Assembly (NCBI RefSeq): GCF_000374165.1
Contig: NZ_KB893717.1
Span: 124,001-188,000 of the forward strand
Length of the DNA: 64,000 bases
Source of the DNA: Parafrankia elaeagni
Lineage (GTDB): Bacteria; Actinomycetota; Actinomycetes; Frankiales; Frankiaceae
Direction of reading: 5' to 3'
This document shows positions 34,101 through 43,372 of this stretch, piece after piece (position 1 is the stretch's first letter; the number at the start of each line of letters is the position of its first letter). The notes under the pieces were generated by a model. It was not told the DNA's origin. It saw only the letters and a list, made by a program, of their open reading frames with translations, and did no database searches. The position numbers and the translations under genes are program-made.

Positions 34101-34735
34101 CCGGGCCCGCGTTCGCCGCCCCGCGGGTAGCCGTCGGACTCGCGGTCGTCGTACGGACGGTCGTCGTACGGACGGTCGTCGTGGCGATGATGACCGGCCT
34201 GGTAGTCCTCCCGCCGGCGGCCCTCGCGCGGGTGATCGTCCGGCGGGTAGGCCTCCGGGGGGTAGCTGCCACGCGGGTAGTCGACCGGCGGGCCGTCGTC
34301 GCGCTGGTAGCCGTCGTGCCGGTAGCCGTCACGCCCGTACTCGTCACGCGGCTGTTCGTAGCCGCGGTGGTCGCGAGGGTCGTGCTGGTCGCGAGGGTCG
34401 CGAGGGTCGCGAGGGTCGAACTCGTCGGCGGGACGGGGGGGCCGGTGCGGATCCGGGTCGTCCCAGGACGTCGAGGAGTCTCCGGAGGGTCGGGCCACGT
34501 TCGGACGGTAGCGGTCCAGACGCTCATCGGCATCGGGAAACGGCGGGTCTTCCGGACGGGGCCGCGCGGCGTTCCCGTAGTGCTCGTCGCCGTGGTCGGC
34601 GTACCGCTCGACGGAGTAGGGATCCCGCTCGACGGAGTAGGGGTCGCCGGCGGTGCCGCGGTCGGGGTTCCGCCCGTGCGGGCGGCCGTCCCGGCCGTCG
34701 CGGGGGGGCCGCCGAGGCCGGTCGGCCGGGGTCAC
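31157..34735 (-). CDS. murJ: Lipid II flippase MurJ with ~540-residue disordered N-terminus
   Basis: MATE-like polytopic flippase for the peptidoglycan precursor lipid II. The MVIN core begins near residue 545 (RASGTMAIGTIASRASGFLRTVAIA, then GDAYTAANTTPNILYDLLLGG) and continues through about 14 membrane segments to near 1060. In front of it lie ~540 residues rich in Asp, Arg, Tyr, Pro and Gly (DPYSVER, DPRDPRDQ, YDDRPYDDR repeats); behind it ~130 Gly/Ser/Pro-rich residues. It starts at GTG 34735, overlapping the stop of the DUF6049 gene by four bases. Core identity is firm; at 1192 aa it is about twice the usual length. Confidence 0.93.
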   Translation of the reverse strand: MTPADRPRRPPRDGRDGRPHGRNPDRGTAGDPYSVERDPYSVERYADHGDEHYGNAARPRPEDPPFPDADERLDRYRPNVARPSGDSSTSWDDPDPHRPPRPADEFDPRDPRDPRDQHDPRDHRGYEQPRDEYGRDGYRHDGYQRDDGPPVDYPRGSYPPEAYPPDDHPREGRRREDYQAGHHRHDDRPYDDRPYDDRESDGYPRGGERGPGDRHGYDGHDAARGADTPAGYERWYDDERGGSDRGGPSYDVDRHGGSRSEGHRHDAAADGRGPRRPWADDGYDQDEGYGRDLGYGYGARGEGRGRHSPDSRAGSWPADGAPPTARVPSGSAYPGGPPVPPTPPPAAPPPSPAAARRPSRDPHDSGAGRIDPYPGMPPKSYQVDEEAISGYPSGPHAPVERLAAEQTRRLPSAPAIPPPSEGGPGVRPARARTPAPGPRTPLPGGGRTPPPGGGRTPLPDEDLFEELPADDRTARLAPPAAPPPADRRLRPPAPGRPGPPRQQRPSQQQRQPQQQRPRQPSGKRPVAATKGTGTGKGAGKAGVGLGRASGTMAIGTIASRASGFLRTVAIAAAIGVASVGDAYTAANTTPNILYDLLLGGILTSAIVPVLVRASKEDPDGGDGFASSLVTLTVMVLGVAVVLGMFAAPQIIGLYIKGDEGQKALAADMLRWFMPQVLFYGVGATLGAVLNTRQSFAAPMFAPVLNNLVVILTCVVFIFAPGDRPPTVDGITDAQTYILAGGTTLGVIVMTVALLPAVRAVGFRYRPRLDLRHPGLRAAYRLAGWTLLYVVVSQLGLIVITKLATGGQVLTIYQNAYQIFQLPYAIIGVSVVTALLPRMSNHAAAGKDALVREDLSTATRMTVTAIVPSALFLLALGRPIAVAIFHHGAVGYDSAVKIGDALSAFAVALVPFSLFQVQLRAFYAYRDSRTPALVNIGVVATNVVAAVTLSQLADVEHRAVVLPLGFSLAYLIGLAATTVLLRRRLGGIDGNRIARVTTRVSVTAGIGAVLASVIAAGLRDLLGTGWLVSAVAVVVGLAVGGVVFVVVSVRSGLYEMTALMRMVGGRLGAGRRAPAGAGAGAAARPASAAGAKRPPSGRAPTGGASSGRSSSGRSSSGRPPAGGGSSGRSGSGRSGSGGSGGSGSGGSGSRGSGGSRGSGSGGPGPDRGQGRGRGGGPRGSSGGRGGPPGGRGR

Positions 34736-37389
34736 CGGCCTTCCCGTCGCCGGGGCCGGGGCCCCGAGCCGGCGGGGGCGGCCGGCCGGTCCGCGACCCA
34801 GGGCGCTGTCGGGCCGTGGTCCGGGTCACCGGGATGGTGGGGAAACCGGTCGAGGCCCGGCGGATACGGGTCCCGCTCCGGAACGCTCGGCAGGTTGCCC
34901 CGCAGCGGCAGCGTCGCCTGGTCGGTCCATCCGGGCCCGGCCCGGGACGGCTCGGGACGGCCGGCCTCGGGCCTGGGCGGCTCGGGGTGGTCAGGTGACC
35001 CTGCACCGCCGGCCAGGGCACGCCGCCGGGACCACGTGCGCAGCCGGCGGAGCTGGCGGACCACGACCGCCGCCATCAGCACGCCGACCGCGCCGACCGT
35101 GATGGTGGTCGCGATCGCGCCGTAGACCGTCGACCGGACCAGCACCCGCGCGGACGCCTCCGGGCCGAGCGTCCTGCCGTCGGCGGTCTCCAGCCGGATG
35201 TCGATCGGGAACGTGCCGGCGCTCTCCGCGTCGACCTCGATCTCGATCTGGTCCTTCTGGCCGGCGATGAGGCGGCGGGCGACCTCGGGCGCCGAGATGA
35301 GCCGCCCGCGGTCGCTGGAAACGATCTTCAGGACGACGGTGGCGTCCCACAGGGTGCTGTTCTCCAGCGTCACCGGCACCCGGCCGCGGCTGCTGGTGAG
35401 GTTCACCATCTGCGATCCGACGACCCGCACGCCGTCCCGGAACTCGGTGGCCTGACCGTCCGCCTGCTGGACCAGCGAGACCCCGGTCGGCCGGTCCGTC
35501 CGCCAGGCCGCCGACAGTCCGGTGATCAGGGTGTTCTTCATCCGGCGGGTCTGCTGGCAGTCGAGGGGGGCCGCGGGGGCCGCGGGGGTCGCCGGGCAGA
35601 AGAGCGAGGCCAGGGTCTGCACCTTGTCCCGGACCTCGCCGACGCCGTCGACGTAGTCGACCGGCAGCTCGCGCTCCCGGAGCGCCTCGGGGTAGGTCAG
35701 CCCGGCGCGCTGCCGGGTGCCGTCCAGGGCGGGGTCGGTCACCGCCTGGATGCCGACAGCGGTCGAGTAGGGGCTCTCGACGGTGCGGAGGATCTCGGCG
35801 AGCCAGCCCCGGGGGATCCGGCTCGCGTCCCGGGGCAGGGCGAGGACGACCGACCCCGGCGCCGACCGCGACACCCGCAGCCGCTCGGCGGTGATCATCG
35901 CGAGTTCGGCCTGGAACCGGGCGAGCGCCACGCCGTGGTCCGCCTCGCTGCCCTCGTAACCGGTGACGAGATCGGCAAGCCGGTGGTCGGCGGCGAGTGC
36001 GTGGACCTGCCCGCTGTCGGTGGCCAGGGTGACCCCGGCGGACGGGGTGTGGGTGACGGAGCGGGCCGCGGGCAGCAGCTCGTCGTCGACGATCACCGTG
36101 CCGGCGCCGTTGGCACTGAGCACGTTGACCGTCGGTGCGTCGGCGATCCCGTCAGCGGGGAAGGCGATGTCCCGGATGCGCTGCGGGTCGATCCCGAGGA
36201 GTTGGGCGATCACGGTCTGGCCGGTGTTGACGGAGTACTGCAGCGCGTCCAGCTGGTCGGCGTGGACGAGGGCGGGCAGGTCGACGTCTCCGTAGGGCAG
36301 GGCGAAGACGGTGCCGCCCAGGTCGGCGTACTGCCTGATCATGTCGAGGAAGACCTGGGCGTCCGGGTCGGGCCGGCCGCCCTTCGGCCCGTCCGGAGCC
36401 GCGAACTGGTACTCCTCCTGCATCAGGAGCAGGGCCTGGACGAGGGTGGGGTCGACTCCGAGCGCGACTGTCGGCGGGCCGGAGGGCAGGGCCACCGTGG
36501 CGCGGACCGCGTCGAGCAGCTCGCGGAGCCCGCCCCCCTCGGCGATCTCGGCGCGCAGGCCGTCGTCGGTGAGCAGGCCGTCCGAGCGCAGCCGCGGCGG
36601 GCTGGCCAGCGGCACCACGGTCAGGACCTGCGTCCGGGCCGTCACCTGCGGGGCGGACAGGACCATGAACGTCGTCGCCGTGGCCAACATGTCCGAGGCC
36701 CGGCCGTTGACCCTGCCGACCACTCTGATCCGCACGGGGCGCACCTCGACCCCCGCGGGGGGGACGTAGCGGGAGACGTCCGCCTCCGCGCGGAACGGGC
36801 TGCCCAGCATCGTGCCGGCCGGGTCCAGCAGCCCGCTGGCCAGCTTCCGGTACTGGACACTCTGGACCTGCTCGCCCTGGCTCAGCCGGCTCAGGTCGTC
36901 CCGGGAGCGCACGGCCGACCCCACGTCGAGGGCGATGCCGAGGTCGGTCAGCCCGTCGGTGCCCTGGACGAGCACGGAGCCGGCGACCTGAAGCTGTGGC
37001 GAGGCGGCGCTCGGGGGGTTGACCTGAGTGAGGGCGAGACGGATCGGGAGGTTCGCTCCCGGCGGCATCGTGCCTGACGGCGCCGTGCCCGGCGACGCCG
37101 TGCCGGTTGTGCCAGGAGATGTCCGGGTGACGGGCTGGATGGCCACCGGTGGGCCGGCAGCGATTCCCACAGATGAGGCTGATCCTGTGGACAAGTCTGT
37201 GGACAGTCCTGTGGAAACTGTGGATGAAGCCTGCCCGGAGCGGCCCTCCGCTCCGGCCGCGGTGCCCACGGCGCCGCCTGTTCCCACGCCCGGCCCGGTG
37301 ATCGCCATGGTACCGAGCACGGCCGCGACCGTGGCGAGGCGCGCCGCCGGCCGCCGCCGGCACCGCCGGGCCGGGAGGAATCCGCTCAC
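34732..37389 (-). CDS. DUF6049 membrane-anchored extracytoplasmic protein (Rv3909-like)
   Basis: 885 aa from GTG 37389, which overlaps the Nudix stop by four bases. Arg-rich N-terminus, hydrophobic segment ([13 protein letters not shown]) acting as signal, a disordered stretch, then a large external region and one membrane helix near the C-terminus ([22 protein letters not shown]) with a Pro-rich cytosolic tail. The location between a MutT-like gene and murJ and the general build match mycobacterial Rv3909; function unknown, presumably envelope related. The disordered codons just after the signal contain four DnaA boxes (37186-37227), encoding [15 protein letters not shown]. Confidence 0.85.
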   Translation of the reverse strand: MSGFLPARRCRRRPAARLATVAAVLGTMAITGPGVGTGGAVGTAAGAEGRSGQASSTVSTGLSTDLSTGSASSVGIAAGPPVAIQPVTRTSPGTTGTASPGTAPSGTMPPGANLPIRLALTQVNPPSAASPQLQVAGSVLVQGTDGLTDLGIALDVGSAVRSRDDLSRLSQGEQVQSVQYRKLASGLLDPAGTMLGSPFRAEADVSRYVPPAGVEVRPVRIRVVGRVNGRASDMLATATTFMVLSAPQVTARTQVLTVVPLASPPRLRSDGLLTDDGLRAEIAEGGGLRELLDAVRATVALPSGPPTVALGVDPTLVQALLLMQEEYQFAAPDGPKGGRPDPDAQVFLDMIRQYADLGGTVFALPYGDVDLPALVHADQLDALQYSVNTGQTVIAQLLGIDPQRIRDIAFPADGIADAPTVNVLSANGAGTVIVDDELLPAARSVTHTPSAGVTLATDSGQVHALAADHRLADLVTGYEGSEADHGVALARFQAELAMITAERLRVSRSAPGSVVLALPRDASRIPRGWLAEILRTVESPYSTAVGIQAVTDPALDGTRQRAGLTYPEALRERELPVDYVDGVGEVRDKVQTLASLFCPATPAAPAAPLDCQQTRRMKNTLITGLSAAWRTDRPTGVSLVQQADGQATEFRDGVRVVGSQMVNLTSSRGRVPVTLENSTLWDATVVLKIVSSDRGRLISAPEVARRLIAGQKDQIEIEVDAESAGTFPIDIRLETADGRTLGPEASARVLVRSTVYGAIATTITVGAVGVLMAAVVVRQLRRLRTWSRRRALAGGAGSPDHPEPPRPEAGRPEPSRAGPGWTDQATLPLRGNLPSVPERDPYPPGLDRFPHHPGDPDHGPTAPWVADRPAAPAGSGPRPRRREGR
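37186..37227 (-). promoter_or_regulatory. Intragenic quartet of DnaA boxes (12-12-9 spacing)
   Basis: Minus-strand boxes at 37186 (TTGTCCACA, perfect), 37198 (CTGTCCACA), 37210 (GTTTCCACA) and 37219 (TCATCCACA), all head to tail, starts 12, 12 and 9 bp apart. They lie in a non-conserved, low-complexity coding segment of the DUF6049 gene. The same spacing recurs at 44830-44871. DnaA binding is inferred from sequence. Confidence 0.8.
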
Positions 37390-37856
37390 GAGGCGTCGGC
37401 GAGAATTGTCGGGACGCCGTCCAGCAGGCGCCGCTCGTCCGCGTAGGCCAGGCGGGCGGCGGCCTCGGGCAGGGGCACCCACGCGACCTCCGCCACCTCG
37501 ATGTCGTCGTCGGAGAGCTCACCGGACATCCGCAGCAGGAGGAAGTGGTGCACGGTCTTGTGCACCCGGGCCTGCCCGGTGACGAACCAGAAGTCGATGG
37601 TGCCCAGCGGGCCCAGCACCGCTCCCGTCACCCCGGTCTCCTCGGCGACCTCCCGGACGGCTGCCTCCTCCGTGGTCTCGTCCGCCTCGACATGCCCTTT
37701 CGGCAAGGACCACAACAGATGGCCATGGCGATCCCTACGGGCGATCAGGGCGGCGTTGGCCCTGGTGGAAACCGTATCGAGAACGAGCCCACCCGCGGAG
37801 GTCTCCTCCACCCTGCGCAGCGGCCTGCGGCCGGGCGTCCTGCGCGTGGAGGGCAT
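37386..37856 (-). CDS. Nudix hydrolase (MutT4-like)
   Basis: 156 aa. Complete Nudix box G-x5-E-x7-REVAEETGV ([23 protein letters not shown] region, about 78-100), so an active diphosphohydrolase is expected; substrate unknown. Begins [25 protein letters not shown]. The frame is open to 37922, but the extra part is not conserved-looking and neither start has a clear ribosome site. It is divergent from the CCA-adding enzyme gene and coupled to the DUF6049 gene, as mutT4 is in mycobacteria. Confidence 0.88.
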   Translation of the reverse strand: MPSTRRTPGRRPLRRVEETSAGGLVLDTVSTRANAALIARRDRHGHLLWSLPKGHVEADETTEEAAVREVAEETGVTGAVLGPLGTIDFWFVTGQARVHKTVHHFLLLRMSGELSDDDIEVAEVAWVPLPEAAARLAYADERRLLDGVPTILADAS

Positions 37857-38035
37857 GCACTGATCGTACGAGCAGCGGCCGAATCGGCCCCGTTGTGTGT
37901 CCGCTTCATCCGGGAGTATCACCTCAGCGCGCGGTTGGGTGCGTTCCGCATCCCGGCGGCGGCCCGTGAGGTGTCCGCGCGCGTCGGAGCGGGTACGGCC
38001 GTCGCTCCGGGCCCGCTCGCCCGTAATCTGAACAG

Positions 38036-39592
38036 GTGGCTGTGATCAGTCTTGACAATCCCCGGGATTCGGCGGAGCAGGTGGTGAGCGAGCTGCTGCG
38101 GGTTCCCGCGCCCGCTGACGAGCTGGGCCGGATCTTCGCCGACCACGGGCATGCCCTGTACCTGGTCGGCGGGTCCGTCCGCGACTCGCTGCTGGGCCGC
38201 GCCGCCGACGCCCCCGACCTCGACTTCACCACGGACGCCCGGCCCGAGCGCGTCCTGGAGATCACCCGTGGCTGGGCCGAGGCGACCTGGGAGGCCGGCA
38301 TCGCCTTCGGCACGGTCGGTCTGGCCCGGCGCGGGGTGCGCTTCGAGGTCACGACGTACCGCAGCGAGTCCTACGACCGGACATCCCGCAACCCCACCGT
38401 CACCTATGGTGACGGTCTGCGTGAGGACCTGGTTCGGCGGGACTTCACGGTGAACGCGATGGCGGTGTCCGTCCCCGGGCACGACTTCGTCGACCTGTTC
38501 GGTGGCATGGCCGACCTCGCCCGCGGCGTGCTGCGCACCCCCGGCCCGCCGGAGGCGTCCTTCGACGACGACCCGCTGCGCATCCTGCGCGCGGCCCGCT
38601 TCGAGGCCGCCCTCGGCCTCACCCCGGAGCCCGAGCTGGTCGCCGCGATGCGTTCGCGGGCGGACCGCATCTCGATCGTCTCGCCCGAGCGGGTGCGCGA
38701 CGAGCTGCGCAAGCTGATCGTCAGCCCGGACCCGGTCGCCGGGCTGGAGCGGCTCGTCGAGGTCGGCGTCGCCGATCTGGTGCTGCCCGAGCTCGGCGCG
38801 ATGCGGATGGAGATCGACGAGCACCACCAGCACAAGGACGTCTACGCGCACACGATGACCGTGCTGCGCCAGGCGATGGCGCTGGAGGACGACGGGCCCG
38901 ACGAGGTCCTGCGCTGGGCGGCGCTGCTGCACGACATCGGCAAGCCGCGCACCCGCCGGCACGTCCCCGGCGGCCGGGTGTCCTTCCACCACCACGAGGT
39001 CGTCGGGCGGGACATGACGCGCCGCCGGCTCGTCGCGCTGCGCTTCCCCAAGGACGTCGTCGACGCCATCTGCTCGCTCGTCTACCTGCACCTGCGTTTC
39101 CACGGTTACGGCTCCGGCGAGTGGACGGACGCCGCGGTGCGCCGGTACGTCCACGACGCGGGCCCGCAGCTGTCCCGGCTGCACAAGCTGGTCCGTTCGG
39201 ACTGCACGACCCGCAACCGGCGCAAGGCCGAGAACCTGGCCCGCGTCTACGACTCCCTGGAGGAGCGGATCACCGACCTCGCCGCGAGCGAGGAGATCGC
39301 CTCCATCCGCCCGGAGCTCTCCGGCGACGACATCATGTCGTTGCTCGGGCTGCGCCCGTCGCGGCTCGTCGGGCAGGCCCGGGCGTACATGCTCGACGTC
39401 CGGTTCGAGCGGGGGCTGCTCGGCCGTGCGGGCGCCGAGGCGGAACTGTTCCGCTGGGCGCGCGAGAACGGCGTCCCGCTTCCGGGCGACGCGGCCGGTG
39501 ACCGTGACAGCGGCAGCGCCGGCGGCAGCGTCGGCGACGGCGGAGGAGCCGGCGACGGCGGAGGAGCCGAGGGACCGGCCGTCAGGTCGTGA
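38036..39592 (+). CDS. CCA tRNA nucleotidyltransferase with HD domain
   Basis: Adds or repairs the 3' CCA of tRNAs. GTG 38036 start. The class II nucleotidyltransferase head shows [13 protein letters not shown] (about 42-54) and [11 protein letters not shown] (the catalytic DxD-like DLD). The neck has [11 protein letters not shown] and [12 protein letters not shown]. An HD domain follows with [11 protein letters not shown] (about 302-312) and HHHEVVG. 518 aa including a Gly/Asp-rich tail. The 3' end overlaps the convergent MFS gene by 11 bp. Called pcnA or cca in databases; this locus fits the actinobacterial CCA enzyme. Confidence 0.94.
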
Positions 39593-41072
39593 GCGTCGGG
39601 TTCGTCGCGGGCGGCACGTTCGTTCCCGGCGGCGCGGACAGCGTGCCGCCGGGGGCCAGCGCGCCGCCCGAAGACGAAACGCCGCCGGAGGACGGCGAAC
39701 CGCCGGGGGACGGAGCGCCGTCCGCGGCTGATGTTCCGGGCACCGGGACAGTGGGGTGGGCCGCGCCGACCGCACGGATCACCCGGTCCTCCGGGTGGCG
39801 CATCGCGGCCCGGAAGTAGATCGCGCCGGCGAGGCAGTAGCCGACACCCGCGACGACGACGACCGGTGCCGACCGGCCGTCCTCGGGCAGGATCAGCGCC
39901 GCGATCGCGGCCGCGGCCACGAAGGCGAGATTGAACAGCAGGTCGTAGAGGGAGAAGGCCCGGCCGCGGTAGGCATCCTCGGTCTGCTCCTGCACGATCG
40001 TGTCGACGCAGATCTTGCTGGCCTGGGCGGAGAAGCCGAGCAGCAGGCCGGCGACGACGTACAGCGGGGAGCTGAACGGCAGCCCGAGCGCGATCTCGAC
40101 CACACCGCCCGCCACGAGGACCAGCGCGATCCAGGTCGCCTTCGGGAGGCGCCTGGTCACCCGGGGGGTGACGACGGCGGCCAGGACCGTCCCCGCGCCG
40201 CTGGCGGCGACCACCGCCGCGAGGCCGGCGAGCCCGCCGCCGGTGCCGGTGAAGTGGTTGCGGTAGAGCAGCACCGTCATGACCAGCACCAGGCCGTAGG
40301 CCGCCCGGGACGTCGTCAGTGCCGCCAGGGCGCGCCGGGCGGGGCCGTGGTGCCACAGGTAGCGCACCCCGTCCGCCATGTCGACGGCGACGCTGCGGGT
40401 CTGTGACCAGGCGCCCTGCCAGGGCACCGTCTCGACCGGGCCGAAGGCGAAGCGGCCGGGTCGGGCGGCGATCAGCGCGGCGGTGGCGTAGGCGAGCGCC
40501 GCCAGCGCGGCGACCAGGGCGACGGCGTTGTCGCCGCCGCCGGTGATGCCGCGCAGGCCGCTGCCGACGCCGGCCCCGATCAGGGTGGCGACGGTGCCGG
40601 AGGTGACGGACAGCGCGTTGGCGGTGACGAGCCGGCCCACGTCGACGACCATCGGCAGACCGGCGGACAGCGCGGCCAGCACGAACCGGTTCACGCTGAC
40701 GGAGGCGAGGGCGGTCGCGTAGAAGTCGGCACCGGTCCGCCCGCCGAGGATCAGCCCGACCAGCACCACCATCAGCACAGTGCGGACCACCGAGGAGACG
40801 ACGAGAACGCGTTGCCGGGAAACCCGGTCCAGCACGATGCCGGCGAACGGGCCGATCACGCTGAACGGCAGCACCACAATGGCGAGGGACGTCGCCAGCG
40901 CGCCCGCGGTCGTCGCACGTTCCGGCGAGAAGATGACGTAGCTGACCAGGCTCGCCTGGAAGACACCGTCCGCGGCCTGTGACGACAACCGGCAGGCGAA
41001 GAGCTGCCGGAATCCGCGGCCGTCGAGCAGGGCACGCAGGCTGCCGGTCCAGTGCTTGCTGGTCCAGGACAC
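39582..41072 (-). CDS. Major facilitator superfamily transporter
   Basis: 496-residue polytopic membrane protein with about 12 hydrophobic segments. The loop between helices 2 and 3 reads GIVLDRVSRQRVLV, resembling the MFS motif A (G-x3-D-R). The first ~25 residues are cytosolic and the last ~55 are a disordered Gly/Ser/Pro tail. Weakly like efflux proteins of the EntS/MFS_3 type; substrate not predictable. GTG start at 41072. Confidence 0.85.
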   Translation of the reverse strand: MSWTSKHWTGSLRALLDGRGFRQLFACRLSSQAADGVFQASLVSYVIFSPERATTAGALATSLAIVVLPFSVIGPFAGIVLDRVSRQRVLVVSSVVRTVLMVVLVGLILGGRTGADFYATALASVSVNRFVLAALSAGLPMVVDVGRLVTANALSVTSGTVATLIGAGVGSGLRGITGGGDNAVALVAALAALAYATAALIAARPGRFAFGPVETVPWQGAWSQTRSVAVDMADGVRYLWHHGPARRALAALTTSRAAYGLVLVMTVLLYRNHFTGTGGGLAGLAAVVAASGAGTVLAAVVTPRVTRRLPKATWIALVLVAGGVVEIALGLPFSSPLYVVAGLLLGFSAQASKICVDTIVQEQTEDAYRGRAFSLYDLLFNLAFVAAAAIAALILPEDGRSAPVVVVAGVGYCLAGAIYFRAAMRHPEDRVIRAVGAAHPTVPVPGTSAADGAPSPGGSPSSGGVSSSGGALAPGGTLSAPPGTNVPPATNPTLTT

Positions 41073-41133
41073 GTCCGCAGCCTACGAAGAAGGCGGCCCG
41101 GCCGTGGGAGCGGGTGGCGGCATGGTTGCCGCA

Positions 41134-41199
41134 GCCGACAGGCGCACCGGCGCCCGCCGACAGGCATACCGGCGCCCGCCGACAGGCATACCGGCGCCG
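41134..41199. repeat. 22-bp tandem repeat, three copies
   Basis: GCCGACAGGCATACCGGCGC-type 22-bp units at 41134-41155, 41156-41177 and 41178-41199. The first has GC for AT in the middle, and the last base of the third differs. Located in the 296-bp divergent spacer between the MFS and VWA genes. 22 bp is about two helical turns, so identical faces would be presented. Confidence 0.85.
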
Positions 41200-41368
41200 G
41201 ACCAGCAAGGGTTTCGCCGGGCCGCCCACCGACAAGGGCCCTGGATATCGCCGACCGGCAATGGCGCCTCAATGTAGACACTGCGGTTCTCCGACGCCCG
41301 GATGCTGTCCGAAGAGTCGACTACGGTCGCTTCGCGTAGCCCACCCGTTTCGGAGGTGTTCCGGTCTG

Positions 41369-43234
41369 ATGTCTGGTGCCCGGCACCGGTACCGCCGCTC
41401 AGGAACGTCGTTACGGGGGGTCGCCACCCTGGCTGCCGTTCCGCTCGCTGCCGGCGCCCTCACCTGCGGCTGGTTGTTCCTGCGCGCGACAGCCGGGACG
41501 GCGGGATGCTCCGGCTCCGTGGCGCTGACCGTCAGCGTCGCACCGGCGCTGGCCGAACCGCTGCAGGCGGCCGCGGCGGCCTACCGCAGCGAGCACCCGG
41601 CGGTCTTCGGCTACTGCGCCTCCCTTGAGGTGAACACCGTCGACGGCGGCAAGGCCGCCTCCTACCTGCGCGGGGGCTGGAACGAGCCGGGTGCCGGCGA
41701 GATCCCGGATGTGTGGGTGCCCGACTCCGCGGACTGGCTGGCTCTCGCCCGAACCACGGAACCGGCCAACCGGCTGCTGATCGACTCCGGGACGGTGATC
41801 GCAACCTCGCCGGTGGTCCTTGCGATGCCCCGGCCGATGGCGGAGGCGCTCGGCTGGCCACGGCACCAGGTCTCCTGGGCCGAGCTGCAGGAGTTCCTCG
41901 GCGCCGAGGACGAGGACTTCTGGGGCGCCCGCGGCCAGGAGGCCTGGGGAGACCTCTCCGTCGGCCTGCCCGACCCGCGGACGTCCACGGCCGGGCTGAC
42001 CGCGCTGACCAACGTGGTCTCGCTCGCGCTGGACGTCCCGCCCGAGCAGCTCACGGAACGTGCCGTCACCAGCGACATGACGGCCAGGCGGGCCGTGCTC
42101 GAGCTGGAACGCCGGGCGGGCCTGGTGCCCGACTCGGACACCGGCCTGCTCACCGCGTTGCGCGCCGCCGACGTCGGCGGCCCCGACGGCCTGCGGATGT
42201 CGGTCGCCCCGCTCTCGGAGAGCGTGGTCTACCAGCACAACCGTGGTCTGGGAGCCGGCGGCGCGACCGCAGCCGGGGGCGGCGGGAACGGTGGGGGCGG
42301 CGGGACGCCGGGCGGGGAACAACTCGTCGCGTCCTACCCGGACGACGGCCAGACGTTGGACGAGATCCGCTACATCGAGCTGAGCCGTACCTCGGCGGAC
42401 CCGGTGAAGGCACGCATGGCGCGGGATCTGCTGGCGGTGCTGCAGTCACCGCGGGGCAGATCAGCGCTGGTCCACAGCGGTTTCCGACCGCCGGACGGCA
42501 TCGCCGACTCCTTCGGGCCGGAGATCGGCCTGCTCGCGCGGCCGCACCTGGAGCAGAAGCACCCGCTGACCGCGTCGGTGCTGGCCGCGCTGCAGGCGAC
42601 CTTCATCAGCGTGCACCAGCGCGCGAACGTCCTCGCCGTCCTGGACACCTCGGGCTCGATGAACGAACCGGTCCCCGGGGGTCCGGGGCGCAGCCGCCTG
42701 ACGGTGGCCATCGACGCGGCGAAGGCCGCGCTCCCGCTGTTCGCCGACGACAGCCGGCTCGGCCTGTGGCGCTTCTCCGTGCGGCTGCGCGGGGAGCAGG
42801 ACTGGGCGGAGCTCGTCCCGCTCGGCCCGATCAACGAGCAGCTCGGCCCGTCCACGCGGGCGCAGGTCCTGGTGGACGCGATGAACACTATCGAGGCGCG
42901 CGGTGACACCGGGCTCTACGACACCGCGCTCGCGGCCTTCCGGTACATGACCGGGCACTACCTGGAGGGCCGGCCCAACCAGGTGGTGCTGGTCACCGAC
43001 GGGAAGAACTCCGATCCGGGCAGCCTGTCCCTCGACGAGCTGGTGCGGACCCTGCGGGCGGAGTACTCACCGCAGCGCCCGGTCGAGATCGTCACGATCG
43101 GCTACGGGACGGAGGCCGATCTGGGCGCGCTCGCCCGGATCTCGGAGGCCACCGGCGCCGAGACCTATCCCGCGCTGGACCCGAACAACATCTTCGGGGT
43201 CCTGGTCGGCGCACTCACCGAGATCCCCCACTGA
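41369..43234 (+). CDS. Substrate-binding / von Willebrand factor A fusion protein, exported
   Basis: 621 aa. N-terminal signal or membrane anchor (about 13-38), then a periplasmic-binding-protein type II-like domain (about 45-410; TVSVAPALAEPLQAAAAAY, PDVWVPDSADWL) interrupted by a Gly-rich loop. The VWA domain has a MIDAS motif DTSGSM (about 426-431), the later T (DTGLYDTALAAF) and D (LVTDGKNSD) ligands. Such fusions are known in actinobacteria but the substrate and role are not. ATG 41369 has GGAGG 12 bases upstream, somewhat far. Upstream codons in this frame overlap the MFS gene and are not coding-like. Confidence 0.85.
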   Translation: MSGARHRYRRSGTSLRGVATLAAVPLAAGALTCGWLFLRATAGTAGCSGSVALTVSVAPALAEPLQAAAAAYRSEHPAVFGYCASLEVNTVDGGKAASYLRGGWNEPGAGEIPDVWVPDSADWLALARTTEPANRLLIDSGTVIATSPVVLAMPRPMAEALGWPRHQVSWAELQEFLGAEDEDFWGARGQEAWGDLSVGLPDPRTSTAGLTALTNVVSLALDVPPEQLTERAVTSDMTARRAVLELERRAGLVPDSDTGLLTALRAADVGGPDGLRMSVAPLSESVVYQHNRGLGAGGATAAGGGGNGGGGGTPGGEQLVASYPDDGQTLDEIRYIELSRTSADPVKARMARDLLAVLQSPRGRSALVHSGFRPPDGIADSFGPEIGLLARPHLEQKHPLTASVLAALQATFISVHQRANVLAVLDTSGSMNEPVPGGPGRSRLTVAIDAAKAALPLFADDSRLGLWRFSVRLRGEQDWAELVPLGPINEQLGPSTRAQVLVDAMNTIEARGDTGLYDTALAAFRYMTGHYLEGRPNQVVLVTDGKNSDPGSLSLDELVRTLRAEYSPQRPVEIVTIGYGTEADLGALARISEATGAETYPALDPNNIFGVLVGALTEIPH

Positions 43235-43291
43235 CACCGAGATCCCCCACCGACCGTGCCGCAGGGCTGTCCCCTCCTGGCGAGCGAAACG

Positions 43292-43339
43292 GCGAGAGCC
43301 GCCGAGAGTGCCGTCTCGGGCACTCTCGGCGGCTCTCGC
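43292..43339. terminator. Bidirectional terminator, 21-bp perfect stem
   Basis: GCGAGAGCCGCCGAGAGTGCC (43292-43312) pairs perfectly with 43319-43339 around a 6-base GTCTCG loop. It lies between convergent genes (VWA fusion plus, ino1 minus). No strong T-tract on either side, as is common in GC-rich actinobacteria. Confidence 0.8.
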
Positions 43340-43372
43340 ACCGCACTGCGCCGGGCTCGGCCCGGCCGGGGC

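Noticed and set aside
33105-34735. Separate gene for the MurJ N-terminal low-complexity region
   Set aside because: It is in the same uninterrupted frame as MurJ, coupled to the previous gene, and no internal ribosome site near the MVIN start was evident.
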